Part shown: positions 36,543 through 46,098 of the stretch, piece by piece
How the letters are laid out: each line of letters opens with the position of its first letter
Position numbering within the stretch: the stretch's first letter is position 1
Assembly (NCBI RefSeq): GCF_016801985.1
Contig: NZ_JAEVLS010000008.1
Coordinates: 62,001-126,000, forward strand
From: Steroidobacter gossypii
Lineage (GTDB): Bacteria > Pseudomonadota > Gammaproteobacteria > Steroidobacterales > Steroidobacteraceae
Reading direction: 5' to 3'
Length of the DNA: 64,000 nt
Made by a program: the position numbers and the translations under genes
Notes under the pieces: generated by a model
Told to the model about the DNA's origin: nothing
The model's input: the letters and a program-made list of their open reading frames with translations, nothing else
Databases searched by the model: none

Positions 36543-37897
36543 ACGCACCCGTCCTGCAATTGAAGCGCGGCCCGAACTGGGCCAGGCAGCTGAATCGAGC
36601 GGTCCGCATGGTCGAGCGGCTCGAACCGCCGCCGGTCGAGGGTGTGCTGACTCGCATGATCGGCTTGACGCTGGAAGCGGCTGGTTGTCAGGCTGCGATC
36701 GGCGATCGTTGCGACGTGCTCGGCACCAACGGTCATAGCGTGGAAGCCGAGGTTGTAGGATTCTCCGGCGATCGTTTGTATCTGATGCCGACCGGCGATA
36801 TCCACGGTCTCAAACCGAACGCGCGTGTCGTTCCTCGCACCGGCGCCGGCACGGCGGTCGTCGGTCCGCAGCTCATGGGACGCATCATCGACGGCGCCGG
36901 CAATCCGCTCGACGGCATGGGGCCGCTCAACTGTGACGATCGCATTCGCATGGTTGGCGCGCCCATCAATCCACTGACGCGCAAGCCCATCGAGGCGCCG
37001 CTCGACGTGGGCGTGCGCGCCATCAACGCATTGCTGACGGTTGGCCGTGGTCAACGTATCGGTTTGTTCGCCGGCAGCGGCGTGGGTAAAAGCGTTCTGC
37101 TCGGCATGATGGCTCGTTATACGACGGCCGACGTGATCGTCGTGGGTTTGATCGGCGAGCGTGGTCGCGAAGTGAAAGAATTCGTCGAGCGCATTCTCGG
37201 GCCCGAAGGCCTGGCGCGCTCCATCGTGGTCGCCTCGCCTGCGGACAATCCGCCGTTGATGCGTTTGCATGGCGCGTGGCGCGCGACTGCGATTGCCGAG
37301 TATTTCCGGGACCGAGGCAAGAACGTCCTGCTGATCATGGACTCGCTGACTCGTTTCGCTCAGGCGCAACGTGAGATCGGCCTGGCCATCGGTGAAGCGC
37401 CCGCGACCAAGGGCTATCCGCCGTCCGTGTTCGCCAAGTTGCCGCAGCTGGTGGAGCGCGCCGGTAATGGCGACAGCGGCTCGGGCTCGATCACTGCGTT
37501 CTACACCGTGCTCAGCGAAGGCGACGATCAGCAGGACCCGATCGCCGATTCGGCGCGCGCGATTCTCGACGGTCACATCGTGTTGACGCGCCGTTACGCC
37601 GAAGCCGGCCACTATCCGGCTATCGACATCGAAGCGTCCATCAGCCGCGTGATGCATGAGATCGTGCCGCAGGAACATGCGGCGATGGCGCGCCAGTTCA
37701 AACAGGCATTGTCGACCTATCAGCAGAACCGGGATCTGATCGCCATCGGCGCCTATAACAAAGGCAGCGATCCTCGCATCGACGCGGCCATCGCGGCGTG
37801 GCCCAGCATGCAGAAGTTCCTGCAGCAGAACGTGCATGAGTCCGTCGACTATCGTGCGAGTCTGGCCAGCTTGCAGGCGCTGGTCGGAGGCAGCTGA
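36539..37897 (+). CDS. fliI: Flagellum-specific export ATPase FliI
   Basis: 452 residues. Walker [16 protein letters not shown] near 178-192, [12 protein letters not shown], and Walker [21 protein letters not shown] are intact. The family end (YKKGS-type NKGSDPRID) is present. A rotary-ATPase-like hexamer that prepares export substrates at the base of the flagellum. Four-base overlap with fliH. Confidence 0.97.
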   Translation: MNAPVLQLKRGPNWARQLNRAVRMVERLEPPPVEGVLTRMIGLTLEAAGCQAAIGDRCDVLGTNGHSVEAEVVGFSGDRLYLMPTGDIHGLKPNARVVPRTGAGTAVVGPQLMGRIIDGAGNPLDGMGPLNCDDRIRMVGAPINPLTRKPIEAPLDVGVRAINALLTVGRGQRIGLFAGSGVGKSVLLGMMARYTTADVIVVGLIGERGREVKEFVERILGPEGLARSIVVASPADNPPLMRLHGAWRATAIAEYFRDRGKNVLLIMDSLTRFAQAQREIGLAIGEAPATKGYPPSVFAKLPQLVERAGNGDSGSGSITAFYTVLSEGDDQQDPIADSARAILDGHIVLTRRYAEAGHYPAIDIEASISRVMHEIVPQEHAAMARQFKQALSTYQQNRDLIAIGAYNKGSDPRIDAAIAAWPSMQKFLQQNVHESVDYRASLASLQALVGGS

Positions 37898-37902
37898 GTT
37901 AG

Positions 37903-38340
37903 ATGACGCGCGCCAAACGCCTGGAACCAGTGCAACACATCGTCGAGGAGGCGCAGAAGCGGCTCGCGATGAGCGTGGCTGCGTTCGAAAAGCGCGTGCT
38001 GGAAGGCGAAGCGAAACTCGTCGAGCTGGAACGCTACAAGAGCGAGTACGAGCAAGGCTTCTCGCAGCGGGCAGGTCGCGGCATCGGCGTGGCGGAGCTG
38101 CGCGACTACCAGGCATTCCTCGCCAAGCTGGCCGAGGCGATTAAACAGCAGCAGGCGCTGGTGAATCGAGCCCGCGCCGAGCATCAAGGCGAGCGTGCGA
38201 AGTGGCAGGAAGCTCTGAAACGTTCCAAGGCGCTGGGCCACGTGGTCGAGCGCTGGCAGGCTGAAGAGCGCCATGTGAGCGACCGTCGCGAACAGCGCGA
38301 CAGCGACGAGCGCGCCCAGCGCAAGACCAACCGACCCTGA
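37903..38340 (+). CDS. fliJ: Export component FliJ
   Basis: 145 residues, nearly all alpha helix (coiled coil), e.g. RLEPVQHIVEEAQKRLAMSV and AELRDYQAFLAKLAEAIKQQ, with a highly charged tail. FliJ acts as the stalk-like partner of FliI and recycles chaperones. Five bases after fliI. Confidence 0.9.
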   Translation: MTRAKRLEPVQHIVEEAQKRLAMSVAAFEKRVLEGEAKLVELERYKSEYEQGFSQRAGRGIGVAELRDYQAFLAKLAEAIKQQQALVNRARAEHQGERAKWQEALKRSKALGHVVERWQAEERHVSDRREQRDSDERAQRKTNRP

Positions 38341-38351
38341 ATCCATTGACT

Positions 38352-39275
38352 ATGACGCCCAGTGTTCCTTTCGCAGGTAGCTCCATGCCAGTAGCCAGCA
38401 CTTCCACGCCCGCGTCCGCTGCTCCGGCTGCATCGTCGTCGGCTGCGCCGTCGAGCGTCGCCGTGGATTTCATGTCGATGCTCGGTCAGTTGGCCGGTGC
38501 TGCTGCGTCTGCCCCTGCGTCCACTGCCATGCAAGCGGGCGCTGGCTTAGCTGTTCTGAAAGAGGAAGAGCTCGAAAACGACCCGGAGTCGACCGACATG
38601 CTCGGCATGATGCCGTTGTCGCTACCCGTGATGCCGACCGAGGCACAGGCGAACGCGGCTGGCGCACAGAGCGCAACGTTGCTGGGAATCGCGGTGGGAG
38701 CTGGCAAGGCGCAGGGTCAAGCTGTCGCACCGGAAGCGCAGTTGCTGACCGATCTGATTCAGCCCGAGCAATTGTCGGGCGAGGGCAAGTTCGAAATCCC
38801 CGAGTTGCCCAAGACCAGCGAGAGTGCATCGCCTTTACGTCAGCCCGAGTTGACGCAGTCTCGACCTGTGCAGGTTCCTGTCGGCCACGCTCGGTGGGCC
38901 GAGGAGATCGGCTCTCGCATGACCATGATGGTGGAGCAGGGCAAGCACACAGCATCGCTGCGCCTATCGCCGGAGCATCTCGGCCCGTTGGAAGTGCGGA
39001 TCACCATGAACGGCGATCAGGCGTCCGTGCAGTTCGGCGCTCAGCACGCCGATACGCGCAGCGCGATCCAGGATGCGCTGCCTCGACTCCGCGAAATGTT
39101 TGCATCGCAGGGCTTGTCGCTGGCGGATGCAAACGTTTCTCGCGAGCCGCCGCGTCAGCAGTCGGGCCAGCCGCAGCAAGCTTCGGCATCGTCGGCCGGC
39201 TTTGCTTCGGAAGAGGGCCCGACCGCAGTGTCGGCCGCACAGGTGCGACTCGGCCTGCTCGACGCCTACGCCTGA
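38352..39275 (+). CDS. fliK: Hook-length control protein FliK
   Basis: 307 residues, short for FliK. The N-terminal half is a low-complexity Ala/Pro/Ser ruler region. The C-terminal domain (EIGSRMTMMVEQGKHTASLR, LSPEHLGPLEVRI, ADTRSAIQDALPRLREMFAS) is the conserved switch that changes FlhB specificity. ATG 38352 is preferred over the in-frame TTG 38346. Last gene of the fliE-fliK run. Confidence 0.92.
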   Translation: MTPSVPFAGSSMPVASTSTPASAAPAASSSAAPSSVAVDFMSMLGQLAGAAASAPASTAMQAGAGLAVLKEEELENDPESTDMLGMMPLSLPVMPTEAQANAAGAQSATLLGIAVGAGKAQGQAVAPEAQLLTDLIQPEQLSGEGKFEIPELPKTSESASPLRQPELTQSRPVQVPVGHARWAEEIGSRMTMMVEQGKHTASLRLSPEHLGPLEVRITMNGDQASVQFGAQHADTRSAIQDALPRLREMFASQGLSLADANVSREPPRQQSGQPQQASASSAGFASEEGPTAVSAAQVRLGLLDAYA

Positions 39276-39279
39276 CCGG

Positions 39280-40047
39280 TTAGAACTCGACTTCGAAATC
39301 CATCAACAGGCCCCAGTCCGCGGAGTCGGACGTGAGTCCGGCCGCGACGCCCAAACCGAACTGAAACGGAACGGGCGTCGCCGCGATTTCGAAGGCCGGG
39401 ATCAGATACGCCTCGAGGTCGCCATCTTCACGGATGAAATTGCTGCCGAGCTGCACCGTGACGTTGCTTCCTTCAGGCCGGCGTTCGACGGCGACGTTGA
39501 TCATCTGCTCCTCGAGGCCTTGCTGTTCCCGCCATTCGGCGCCGAATTCCACGTGCAGGCTCATCGGCTGGTTGGGGAACCGATAGGTCAGCGGTATGGA
39601 AACATCCACGCCCCACAAGTCGCTGGCGATGTCCGGTCGATCATGACCTGCCGGTAATGCGACGCCGACGCCGATGCTGGCAGCATGGCTCTCGCCCTCG
39701 GCCATCAGCCACTTGGCGCCCAGTTCGATATTGCGCGCGCCGTCGCTATCCTGATCGGGGCCATCGAGGCTTAGCCAGCGATAAGGCACTTCGATCTCCA
39801 CCATCAGCCGGTCGGTGATCGCGTACTCGAGCTCCGCTTCCACGTCCTGTTGGCGCTGATCCGCATAGTCGAAGTGGCTGGGGACGATGTTCACTTCGAA
39901 CTCGCCGGCCTCGATGATGTAGCCAGTGTTGATGCGCAACTGTTCGAGCTCTTCGGCTCGATTCGGTTCGGCGCGTAGGCCCGATGCGGCCGCCAACCCG
40001 GCAATCATTGCAGCCGTGTGCACGAGCCGAACCGACGCGATGTTCAT
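39280..40047 (-). CDS. Predicted outer-membrane beta-barrel protein
   Basis: 255 residues with a signal peptide (MNIASVRLVHTAAMIAGLAA, cleaved near LRAEP). The mature part alternates amphipathic beta strands (FEVNIVPSHFDYADQRQQDV, DRLMVEIEVPYRWL) and ends in the aromatic VEF expected of outer-membrane barrels. Similar proteins are loosely annotated as transporters or hypothetical. It is convergent with fliK, four bases apart. Confidence 0.6.
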   Translation of the reverse strand: MNIASVRLVHTAAMIAGLAAASGLRAEPNRAEELEQLRINTGYIIEAGEFEVNIVPSHFDYADQRQQDVEAELEYAITDRLMVEIEVPYRWLSLDGPDQDSDGARNIELGAKWLMAEGESHAASIGVGVALPAGHDRPDIASDLWGVDVSIPLTYRFPNQPMSLHVEFGAEWREQQGLEEQMINVAVERRPEGSNVTVQLGSNFIREDGDLEAYLIPAFEIAATPVPFQFGLGVAAGLTSDSADWGLLMDFEVEF

Positions 40048-40150
40048 GCCTGTTGTTATAAGAACGCGCGCTGGGTGCGCACATCGGCATGATACGGATG
40101 TCACCTGACGCCGCCCTGACGATTTCCCGAAGGCGGGCGTCCGTGGATGT

Positions 40151-40186
40151 ACGGTGGGCCGCGGACTACAGTCCGCGACCCACCGT
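40151..40186. repeat. Large imperfect palindrome (17-bp arms)
   Basis: ACGGTGGGCCGCGGACT (40151-40167) pairs with AGTCCGCGACCCACCGT (40170-40186), with one mismatch and a 2-base centre. It sits just after the stop of the hydrolase gene (minus strand) and may act as its terminator. The form is also that of a REP-like palindrome, which would occur elsewhere in the genome. No second copy is visible in this window. Confidence 0.6.
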
Positions 40187-40193
40187 TGACGAC

Positions 40194-41039
40194 TCATTCC
40201 TTGATGAACTGGAGCAGGTCGTTATTGAGCTGATCCTTGTGCGTGTCCGCCAGGCCGTGCGGCGCGCCCGGATACACGATCAGCCTGGAGTCCTTGACCA
40301 GCTTGGCCGAGGCCCGGCCGGCGGCGTCGATGGGCACGACCTGATCGTCGTCGCCATGCACGATCAGCGTCGGCACGTCGAAGCGCTTCAGGTCCTCGGT
40401 GAAGTCGGTGGCCGAGAACGCCGCGATCGAGTCGTACGTGTTCTTGTGGCCACCCTGCATGCCCTGCGCCCAGAACGACTGGATCAACCCCTGCGACACC
40501 TTGGCGCCCGGCCGGTTGAAACCGAAGAACGGTCCCGACGCGAGATCCAGGTACAGCTGCGAGCGGTTCGCAATGGACTGCTGACGCAGGCCATCGAACA
40601 CTTCGATGGGCAGGCCGCCGGGATTCGCGGCGGTCTTGAGCATCAATGGCGGCACCGCGCTGATCAGCGCAGCCTTGCTGACGCGCTTGGTGCCATGACG
40701 CCCGATGTAACGGGCGACTTCGCCGCCACCGGTGGAGAAACCGACCAGCACTGCGTGATGCAGATCCAGGGTTTCGATGACGGTCGAGAGATCGTCTGCA
40801 TACGTGTCCATCTCGTTGCCGTTCCACGGCTGGCTCGATCGACCGTGACCGCGCCGATCGTGCGCGACCACGCGATAGCCCTGCGAGGCGAGGAACAGCA
40901 TCTGCGATTCCCAGCTGTCCGAGCTCAGCGGCCAGCCGTGACTGAACACGATCGGCTGTCCGCTGCCCCAGTCCTTGTAATAGAGCTGAGTACCGTCTTT
41001 GGCGGTGATGTAGCTGCCAGGGCGTGTCGAAGCGTTCAT
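40194..41039 (-). CDS. Alpha/beta hydrolase (non-haem chloroperoxidase type)
   Basis: 281 residues. The catalytic triad is visible: nucleophile Ser in GFSTGG, Asp in HGDDDQVVP, His in GAPHGL. The oxyanion region [15 protein letters not shown] and the [11 protein letters not shown] motif place it among cofactor-free haloperoxidases/esterases. Substrate unknown. ATG 41039 has GAGGGA six bases upstream; ATG 41045 is too close to it. Confidence 0.92.
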   Translation of the reverse strand: MNASTRPGSYITAKDGTQLYYKDWGSGQPIVFSHGWPLSSDSWESQMLFLASQGYRVVAHDRRGHGRSSQPWNGNEMDTYADDLSTVIETLDLHHAVLVGFSTGGGEVARYIGRHGTKRVSKAALISAVPPLMLKTAANPGGLPIEVFDGLRQQSIANRSQLYLDLASGPFFGFNRPGAKVSQGLIQSFWAQGMQGGHKNTYDSIAAFSATDFTEDLKRFDVPTLIVHGDDDQVVPIDAAGRASAKLVKDSRLIVYPGAPHGLADTHKDQLNNDLLQFIKE

Positions 41040-41156
41040 GTGCATTCCCTCATTCAGAAGTTGATTGGAGGCCGTTTTGGCTGGGAACCACTGTACGTTT
41101 CCTGACTGAAACCGCGGCGACGCAGAGTCCGAAAGACTTGATCGAGCGTATGGAGA

Positions 41157-41897
41157 TCAGGCTCGCTTGCGTAAGCCGTCGTACATCGAGAACACCCATG
41201 GGCGCAACGCCAGCAGCAGGCCGATGCTGCGTTTTCCCTTGTCCCGCACCCCGGCGTCGAGCGCCGCCAGCTCGGCGAAATCTCGCGCCAGCCCTTCGAG
41301 CTTGCGCGTCAGGATCTTTGCCGACGCTTCCGACAACTCGGCGGAGGAGAAACCGATGAATTCGTTGCGGCCGGCAAAGTCCGACTGTAGAAACTCCCGC
41401 TTGACGCGCTGCTCGTAGAGCCGACGCACCGGCCCATCGCTTCGCCAGACGATCACATTCGAGGTGCGCAACCGGACTTTCATTTTCGGCTGGAGCTCGA
41501 TCAAGCGGGCCGCGTCCAGCTTCACCAGCAGCCGCCGCAGGTCGCGCTCGCTCAGATCGAGCTCCTCGGCGATGGCTGCCGGTTTGTGACCGTTGATCAG
41601 CAGATGAAAGCATGCGAGCAGGCGTGAGTCTTCCGCGAGCACCTGCTCCTGCTCGACGCTCAACTCCTGTCCACCCGGTGTGGTTTGCTGGGCCGCCATC
41701 TTGGCGACCTCGACGATGCTCAGGCCCAACGCCGTGCAGATCTGCTCGAGGCGGGTCAGCGAAAATGTTTCTTCGGCGAAGATGCGCTTCACCGACGCCT
41801 CGCTCAAGCCCACCGCCTTGGCCAGATCGCGGTAGGTGGTGCCGCGCGCCTTCAGGCTGCGCTTCAGGACGGCAATGATCTGCGCGCATTCGCTCAT
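41157..41897 (-). CDS. XRE-family transcriptional regulator
   Basis: 246 residues. A lambda-repressor-type helix-turn-helix at about 20-60 (TYRDLAKAVGLSEASVKRIF) is followed by a region with a possible second winged helix (KPAAIAEELDLSERDLRRLL) and a helical C-terminus. GAGG lies six bases before ATG 41897. It is divergent from the FAD oxidoreductase gene across 126 bases that carry an inverted repeat, so it may control that gene and itself. Confidence 0.85.
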   Translation of the reverse strand: MSECAQIIAVLKRSLKARGTTYRDLAKAVGLSEASVKRIFAEETFSLTRLEQICTALGLSIVEVAKMAAQQTTPGGQELSVEQEQVLAEDSRLLACFHLLINGHKPAAIAEELDLSERDLRRLLVKLDAARLIELQPKMKVRLRTSNVIVWRSDGPVRRLYEQRVKREFLQSDFAGRNEFIGFSSAELSEASAKILTRKLEGLARDFAELAALDAGVRDKGKRSIGLLLALRPWVFSMYDGLRKRA

Positions 41898-41932
41898 CGG
41901 GACCTCATGCAGTTCGACGGGGTGCGCCACAG

Positions 41933-41951
41933 AGTATTGGATTTCGATACT
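41933..41951. promoter_or_regulatory. Inverted repeat between XRE regulator and FAD oxidoreductase
   Basis: AGTAT (41933-41937) and ATACT (41947-41951) flank nine bases, 36 bases upstream of the regulator start. A short symmetrical site in the divergent gap is what an autoregulating XRE protein would bind. The arms are short, so chance is not excluded. Confidence 0.35.
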
Positions 41952-42023
41952 TCTGCAAGCCGGGTTGCAGATCCCGGGGTCGGGCTCGCACGCTCGGTCA
42001 ATACGAGCAGCGGAGGCGGGGGC

Positions 42024-43484
42024 ATGAACGCGTTGGCGAAGGCATGTACGAGTGTCTCGCAGAAAGGCGGCGCACACGAAGTCTGCAACGACAAGCACTC
42101 TCATCTGAACCGGACGCGGGTACTGGGGCGCATCGTCCCCGGTACAGTCGAGGACGTTGTATCGGCAGTACATCGGGTGGAGGAGCGCGGCGAAAGCATG
42201 AGCATCGCCGGTTCGTGTCACGCCATGGGCGGGCAACAATTCGCACAAGATGCCTGGCTGCTCGACATGCGTTCGATGGACCAGGTGCTCGGTTTCGATC
42301 GTGAGCGCGGCATCATCCACGCGCAGGCCGGAATCACCTGGCCGGACCTGATGCGTCACTACGTCGTCGAGCAGCGCGACGGTGCGAGCGCCTGGGGAAT
42401 CCGGCAGAAACAAACTGGCGCGGATCGGTTGACGCTCGGCGGAGCGGTCGCTGCAAACATCCACGGCCGCGGGCTCACCTATGCGCCTTTCGTCAACGAC
42501 ATCGAAGCGCTCGAAGTGGTGCTGGCCGACGGTTCCGTGGTCGAGTGCAGTCGCAGCCGCAATTACCAGCTGTTCCGCCTGATCGTGGGCGGCTATGGAT
42601 TGTTCGGCGTCGTCACTTCGGTGAAGTTGCGTCTCGTGCCGCGTCAGAAGATGGAGCGCGTGGTGCAGCTGGCGCGCATGGAGTACATCATCGATGGCTT
42701 CGAAGAGCGCATTCGTGACGGTTATCTCTACGGTGATTTCCAGTTCTCGACCGCACCGGAGGATCGCGGTTTCCTGGTTCGCGGGATCTTCTCTTGCTAT
42801 CGCCCTGTCGATCCGCAGACGCCGATTCCGCCGAACCAGATCCGCTTGCTGCCTGCCGACTGGCGCCGGCTACTGTATCTCGCTCATCGCAACAAGCAGC
42901 GGGCCTTCAACGAGTTCGCGACTTTTTACCTGCAGTCCTCGGGCCAGATCTATTGGAGCGACACTCACCAGTTGAGCATCTACCTGGATGATTACCACGG
43001 CCGCCTCGACGAAGCGTTGCAGCCGACGGTGCCGGGCTCGGAAATGATCACCGAGCTTTACGTGCCGCGCGACCGCCTGGCGGCGTTCATGCAGGATGTG
43101 CGCCGGGATTTCCTGCGGCATCGCGTGGACTTCATCTATGGCACGATTCGGCTGATCGAACCGGACAGCGAGACTGTGCTCGCCTGGGCGCGCCAGCGGT
43201 TCGCTTGCGTCATTTTCAATCTGCACGTCGATCACGATGCTCGCGGGCTGGCGAATTCCGCCGACACCTTTCGGCGGCTCATCGACATCGCCATTCATCA
43301 CGGCGGCAGCTACTTCCTGACCTATCACCGCCACGCCACGCGTGAACAGGTGCAGGCTTGCTATCCAATGTTCGATGAGTTCCTCACGGCCAAGCGGCAG
43401 ATCGATCCTCGGCAGGTGTTTCAGAGCGATTGGTATCGACACTACGCTGCGGAATTCGCTCCGGAGGCCGCCGGCCAACGCTGA
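42024..43484 (+). CDS. FAD-binding oxidoreductase (PCMH/VAO type)
   Basis: 486 residues. The FAD-binding region (ESMSIAGSCHAMGGQ, then GGAVAANIHGRGLTYAPFVN) belongs to the vanillyl-alcohol-oxidase/PCMH family. The C-terminal half resembles the substrate domain of sugar or alditol-type oxidases only loosely. GGAGG lies seven bases before ATG 42024. Substrate cannot be inferred; the nearby arabinanase leaves a sugar or sugar acid possible. Confidence 0.85.
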   Translation: MNALAKACTSVSQKGGAHEVCNDKHSHLNRTRVLGRIVPGTVEDVVSAVHRVEERGESMSIAGSCHAMGGQQFAQDAWLLDMRSMDQVLGFDRERGIIHAQAGITWPDLMRHYVVEQRDGASAWGIRQKQTGADRLTLGGAVAANIHGRGLTYAPFVNDIEALEVVLADGSVVECSRSRNYQLFRLIVGGYGLFGVVTSVKLRLVPRQKMERVVQLARMEYIIDGFEERIRDGYLYGDFQFSTAPEDRGFLVRGIFSCYRPVDPQTPIPPNQIRLLPADWRRLLYLAHRNKQRAFNEFATFYLQSSGQIYWSDTHQLSIYLDDYHGRLDEALQPTVPGSEMITELYVPRDRLAAFMQDVRRDFLRHRVDFIYGTIRLIEPDSETVLAWARQRFACVIFNLHVDHDARGLANSADTFRRLIDIAIHHGGSYFLTYHRHATREQVQACYPMFDEFLTAKRQIDPRQVFQSDWYRHYAAEFAPEAAGQR

Positions 43485-43564
43485 GCGGCATTGCGGCACT
43501 CGACGCTTGTGGCTCGACGCTTTTGGGATTACGGTCGTAATGCCCGAAGCAACGAGAGCAAGCA

Positions 43565-44161
43565 ATGCAGGTTGAGTTCTGGTTCGAGTTTGCCAGCACC
43601 TATTCATATCCCGCGGCCATGCGAATCCAGTCGTTGGCCGCGGCTCGCGGGGTCACGGTCGCATGGCGGTCGTTCCTGCTGGGCCCGATTTTCCAGCAGC
43701 AAGGCTGGAACGATTCGCCTTTCAATGTTTTTCCGGTGAAGGGACGCTACATGTGGCGCGACATGGAGCGCATCTGCGAAGGTCTCGATCTATCGTTGAG
43801 GAGGCCGACCAGGTTTCCACGTAATGGATTGCTCGCCGCGCGCGTTGTCTGCAGTCATGCGGACGAGCCTTGGATTCCTGATTTCGTTCGCGGCGTGTAC
43901 AGCGCGAACTTCGCCGAGGACGCTGAGATTTCCGATCCGGCCGTCATATCGCGATGTTTGGAGACAGTGGGGCAGGACGCGGCCGCAATCCTGGCGGCCG
44001 CGCAAATGCCTGCATCGAAACAAAAACTCAAAGCGCAAACGGCGGAGGCGATGGAGCGCGGCATCTTCGGCGCGCCTTCTTTCCTGGTTGGCAGCGAATT
44101 GTTCTGGGGCAACGATCGACTCGAGCAGGCGCTGGACTGGGCCGCTCGGGCCGCGCGGTAA
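43565..44161 (+). CDS. DsbA-like 2-hydroxychromene-2-carboxylate isomerase family
   Basis: 198 residues with a thioredoxin-like fold. FWFEFASTYSYPAAMRI at the start and GIFGAPSFLVGSELFWGNDR at the end are family signatures. The CxxC of disulfide oxidoreductases is replaced by Ser, as in glutathione-dependent HCCA isomerases. Function in aromatic degradation is only inferred from the family. Confidence 0.85.
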   Translation: MQVEFWFEFASTYSYPAAMRIQSLAAARGVTVAWRSFLLGPIFQQQGWNDSPFNVFPVKGRYMWRDMERICEGLDLSLRRPTRFPRNGLLAARVVCSHADEPWIPDFVRGVYSANFAEDAEISDPAVISRCLETVGQDAAAILAAAQMPASKQKLKAQTAEAMERGIFGAPSFLVGSELFWGNDRLEQALDWAARAAR

Positions 44162-44228
44162 TTTCGATTTCATTCGCAAGCCCCGGGTGGCGGCACGCCC
44201 GGTGCGCGTGCCGCTTGCATCGATGTAA

Positions 44229-44241
44229 ATTGTCAGACAAT
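44229..44241. promoter_or_regulatory. GntR-type operator candidate upstream of GH43
   Basis: ATTGTCAGACAAT is a perfect 13-base palindrome, 60 bases before the GH43 start, and abuts a TATAAAT -10-like sequence (44241-44247). TTGTC-N-GACAA is the form bound by several FadR/GntR-family regulators of carbohydrate genes. No GntR gene is in the window. Confidence 0.45.
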
Positions 44242-44301
44242 ATAAATCCCGTCGGCCGACACCGAAAGGACCCTCACTCCAAGTCACCACGGGAGATTCC
44301 A

Positions 44302-45945
44302 ATGAAGGAATTGTCGCTGCACGGCCGGATATATTCTCCGCGCCTGGTTTGGTTGCTATTGCTGTTCGTCGGCGCGCTACTCCTGTTCAGTGCTCACTCC
44401 GAAGCGCAAGTCGCGCCGAGTCACGATCCATCGCGGGCGATTCGTAACGTCGACGGGCGCTATTGGATCTTCACCACTGGCGACGGCATCTGGGCGATGT
44501 CCTCGAGCAACGCCAACTTCACCGACTGGCGCGTCGAGCCCACGGTGTTCCCGGTGGGCTCCTGGCCCAGCTGGATCAACAACTATGTGACCGGCTTCAA
44601 CGGATTCTTCTGGGCGCCGGATGTCATCAACGTCAATGGCCAATATCGTTTGTATTACTCGTGCGCGGGGCAGGGCGCACCGGCGGCGATCGGACTGGCG
44701 ACAGCGACCAATCTCGCCGGTCCGTGGACCGATCAAGGTCTGGTCGTGGCAGGAAACAATGCCATCGATCCCGCACCGCTGGTGGACGGTGGCAACCATT
44801 GGTTGACCTGGGGTAACTGGCAGACCGGCATCGATCTGCTGCAGCTCAATCCCGCCAATGGCAAACCGCTCAATTCCAGTCGCTGGGATCTGGTGCCGGG
44901 CCAGGTCGAAGCGCCGTATCTGCACAAGAACGGCAGCTACTATTATCTGTTCTTCCAGCGCGGCCTGTGTTGTAACGGCGTCAACAGCACCTACTACACA
45001 GTGGTGGGTCGCTCGACCAGCATCACGGGGCCATATCTCGACAAGTCCGGTGCGAGCGTGATGAACGGCGGCGGCAGTATTTTCCTGCCGAACCGCGATG
45101 GCCGATACATCGGACCGGGTCACGTGGGCATCGGCGAAGGCAGGCTGACGTATCACTTCTACGATGGCAACGACAACGGCGCCCCCAAGCTGCGGGTGAC
45201 CACGGTCAGCTTCAGCAACGGTTGGCCGGTCGCCGCCGGAGTGAATCTGCCGCCGCAAGGTGGGACGCTCGCCAACGGCACCTATCGATTGCGCAATCGT
45301 GCGAACGGCAAATATCTGGACAATCTCGGCGCGACGGCCGACGGCGCCGATGTAGCGCAATGGGCTTCGAGCAGCAGTCCGAATCAGCGCTGGGTGCTCA
45401 CGACTTCCGGCGGATACTCCAGGCTGCGCGCGGTCACCGGCGGCAAATATCTGGACAGCTTGGATCGCACGGCGGACGGATCAGCCGTGGGGCAATGGGC
45501 CGATAGCCCCAGCTTCAATCAGCAATGGAGCCTGGTCTCGGTCGACTCGTTCTACAAGCTGGTCAACCGCGCCAACGGCAAGGCGCTGGATACCGGCGGC
45601 CAAACGGGCGATGGCGCGGTGATGCAGTTCTGGAACGACAACGTCAGCTTCAATCAGCAGTGGGCGTTCGAGTTTGTAAGCTCGTCGACGAGCTTGTCGG
45701 CCGCGAGCGCGATCAGCGATGCAGGCCATCCCGCGCAGCAGCTTGAGGTCACGCTGGCCAAACCCGCTTCGGGCACGGCGAGAGTCAGCATCGCTGACAA
45801 GTCTGGTCTGGTGTGGGCCGAGGAAACATTCCAAGGCGACCAGCACAACCTCAGCACGGCGGACATACCCGCGGGCCGATACTCGCTCAAAGTGATCGAC
45901 GATCACGGCGTGGTCGAGGAGCGAACCATCCTCATCAAGCCGTAA
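44302..45945 (+). CDS. GH43 endo-arabinanase-like enzyme with ricin-type lectin domain
   Basis: 547 residues, exported (N-terminal hydrophobic segment about 15-36 ending SEAQV). The five-blade GH43 domain (about 37-320) keeps its catalytic residues: Asp in SHDPSRAIR, Asp in NAIDPAPLV and Glu in QVEAPYLHK. CCNGVNSTYY and IGPGHVGIG match arabinan endo-1,5-alpha-L-arabinosidases. A lectin (CBM13-like) domain at about 330-460 has three NRANGKxLD-type repeats with QW motifs for sugar binding. A beta-rich tail with an ILIKP end follows. It should cut plant arabinan outside the cytoplasm. Confidence 0.9.
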   Translation: MKELSLHGRIYSPRLVWLLLLFVGALLLFSAHSEAQVAPSHDPSRAIRNVDGRYWIFTTGDGIWAMSSSNANFTDWRVEPTVFPVGSWPSWINNYVTGFNGFFWAPDVINVNGQYRLYYSCAGQGAPAAIGLATATNLAGPWTDQGLVVAGNNAIDPAPLVDGGNHWLTWGNWQTGIDLLQLNPANGKPLNSSRWDLVPGQVEAPYLHKNGSYYYLFFQRGLCCNGVNSTYYTVVGRSTSITGPYLDKSGASVMNGGGSIFLPNRDGRYIGPGHVGIGEGRLTYHFYDGNDNGAPKLRVTTVSFSNGWPVAAGVNLPPQGGTLANGTYRLRNRANGKYLDNLGATADGADVAQWASSSSPNQRWVLTTSGGYSRLRAVTGGKYLDSLDRTADGSAVGQWADSPSFNQQWSLVSVDSFYKLVNRANGKALDTGGQTGDGAVMQFWNDNVSFNQQWAFEFVSSSTSLSAASAISDAGHPAQQLEVTLAKPASGTARVSIADKSGLVWAEETFQGDQHNLSTADIPAGRYSLKVIDDHGVVEERTILIKP

Positions 45946-45961
45946 CCGGCGACTCGTCCTC

Positions 45962-45998
45962 GTGGCAGGCCGATCGCGCTGGCGCATCGGCCTGCCAC
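45962..45998 (+). terminator. Long hairpin after GH43
   Basis: GTGGCAGGCCGAT (45962-45974) and ATCGGCCTGCCAC (45986-45998) form a perfect 13-bp stem with an 11-base loop, starting 17 bases after the stop. No T-run follows, but the strength and position suggest transcription termination. Confidence 0.7.
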
Positions 45999-46098
45999 CA
46001 CTTCGTGATGCCCCGGCGTACGCAAACGCATAGAATTGCGCTTGCAACGGCGGCCTGACGCAGACAGGCCTGTGTGCCTGTGGCGGACGAGGTGAACT

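Noticed and set aside
36257-38116. 619-residue open frame on the minus strand across fliH, fliI and fliJ
   Set aside because: Spans three well-identified genes on the other strand and has low-complexity composition.
45946-46098. Fluoride riboswitch before crcB
   Set aside because: I could not find the conserved riboswitch core; the gap is occupied by the GH43 hairpin.
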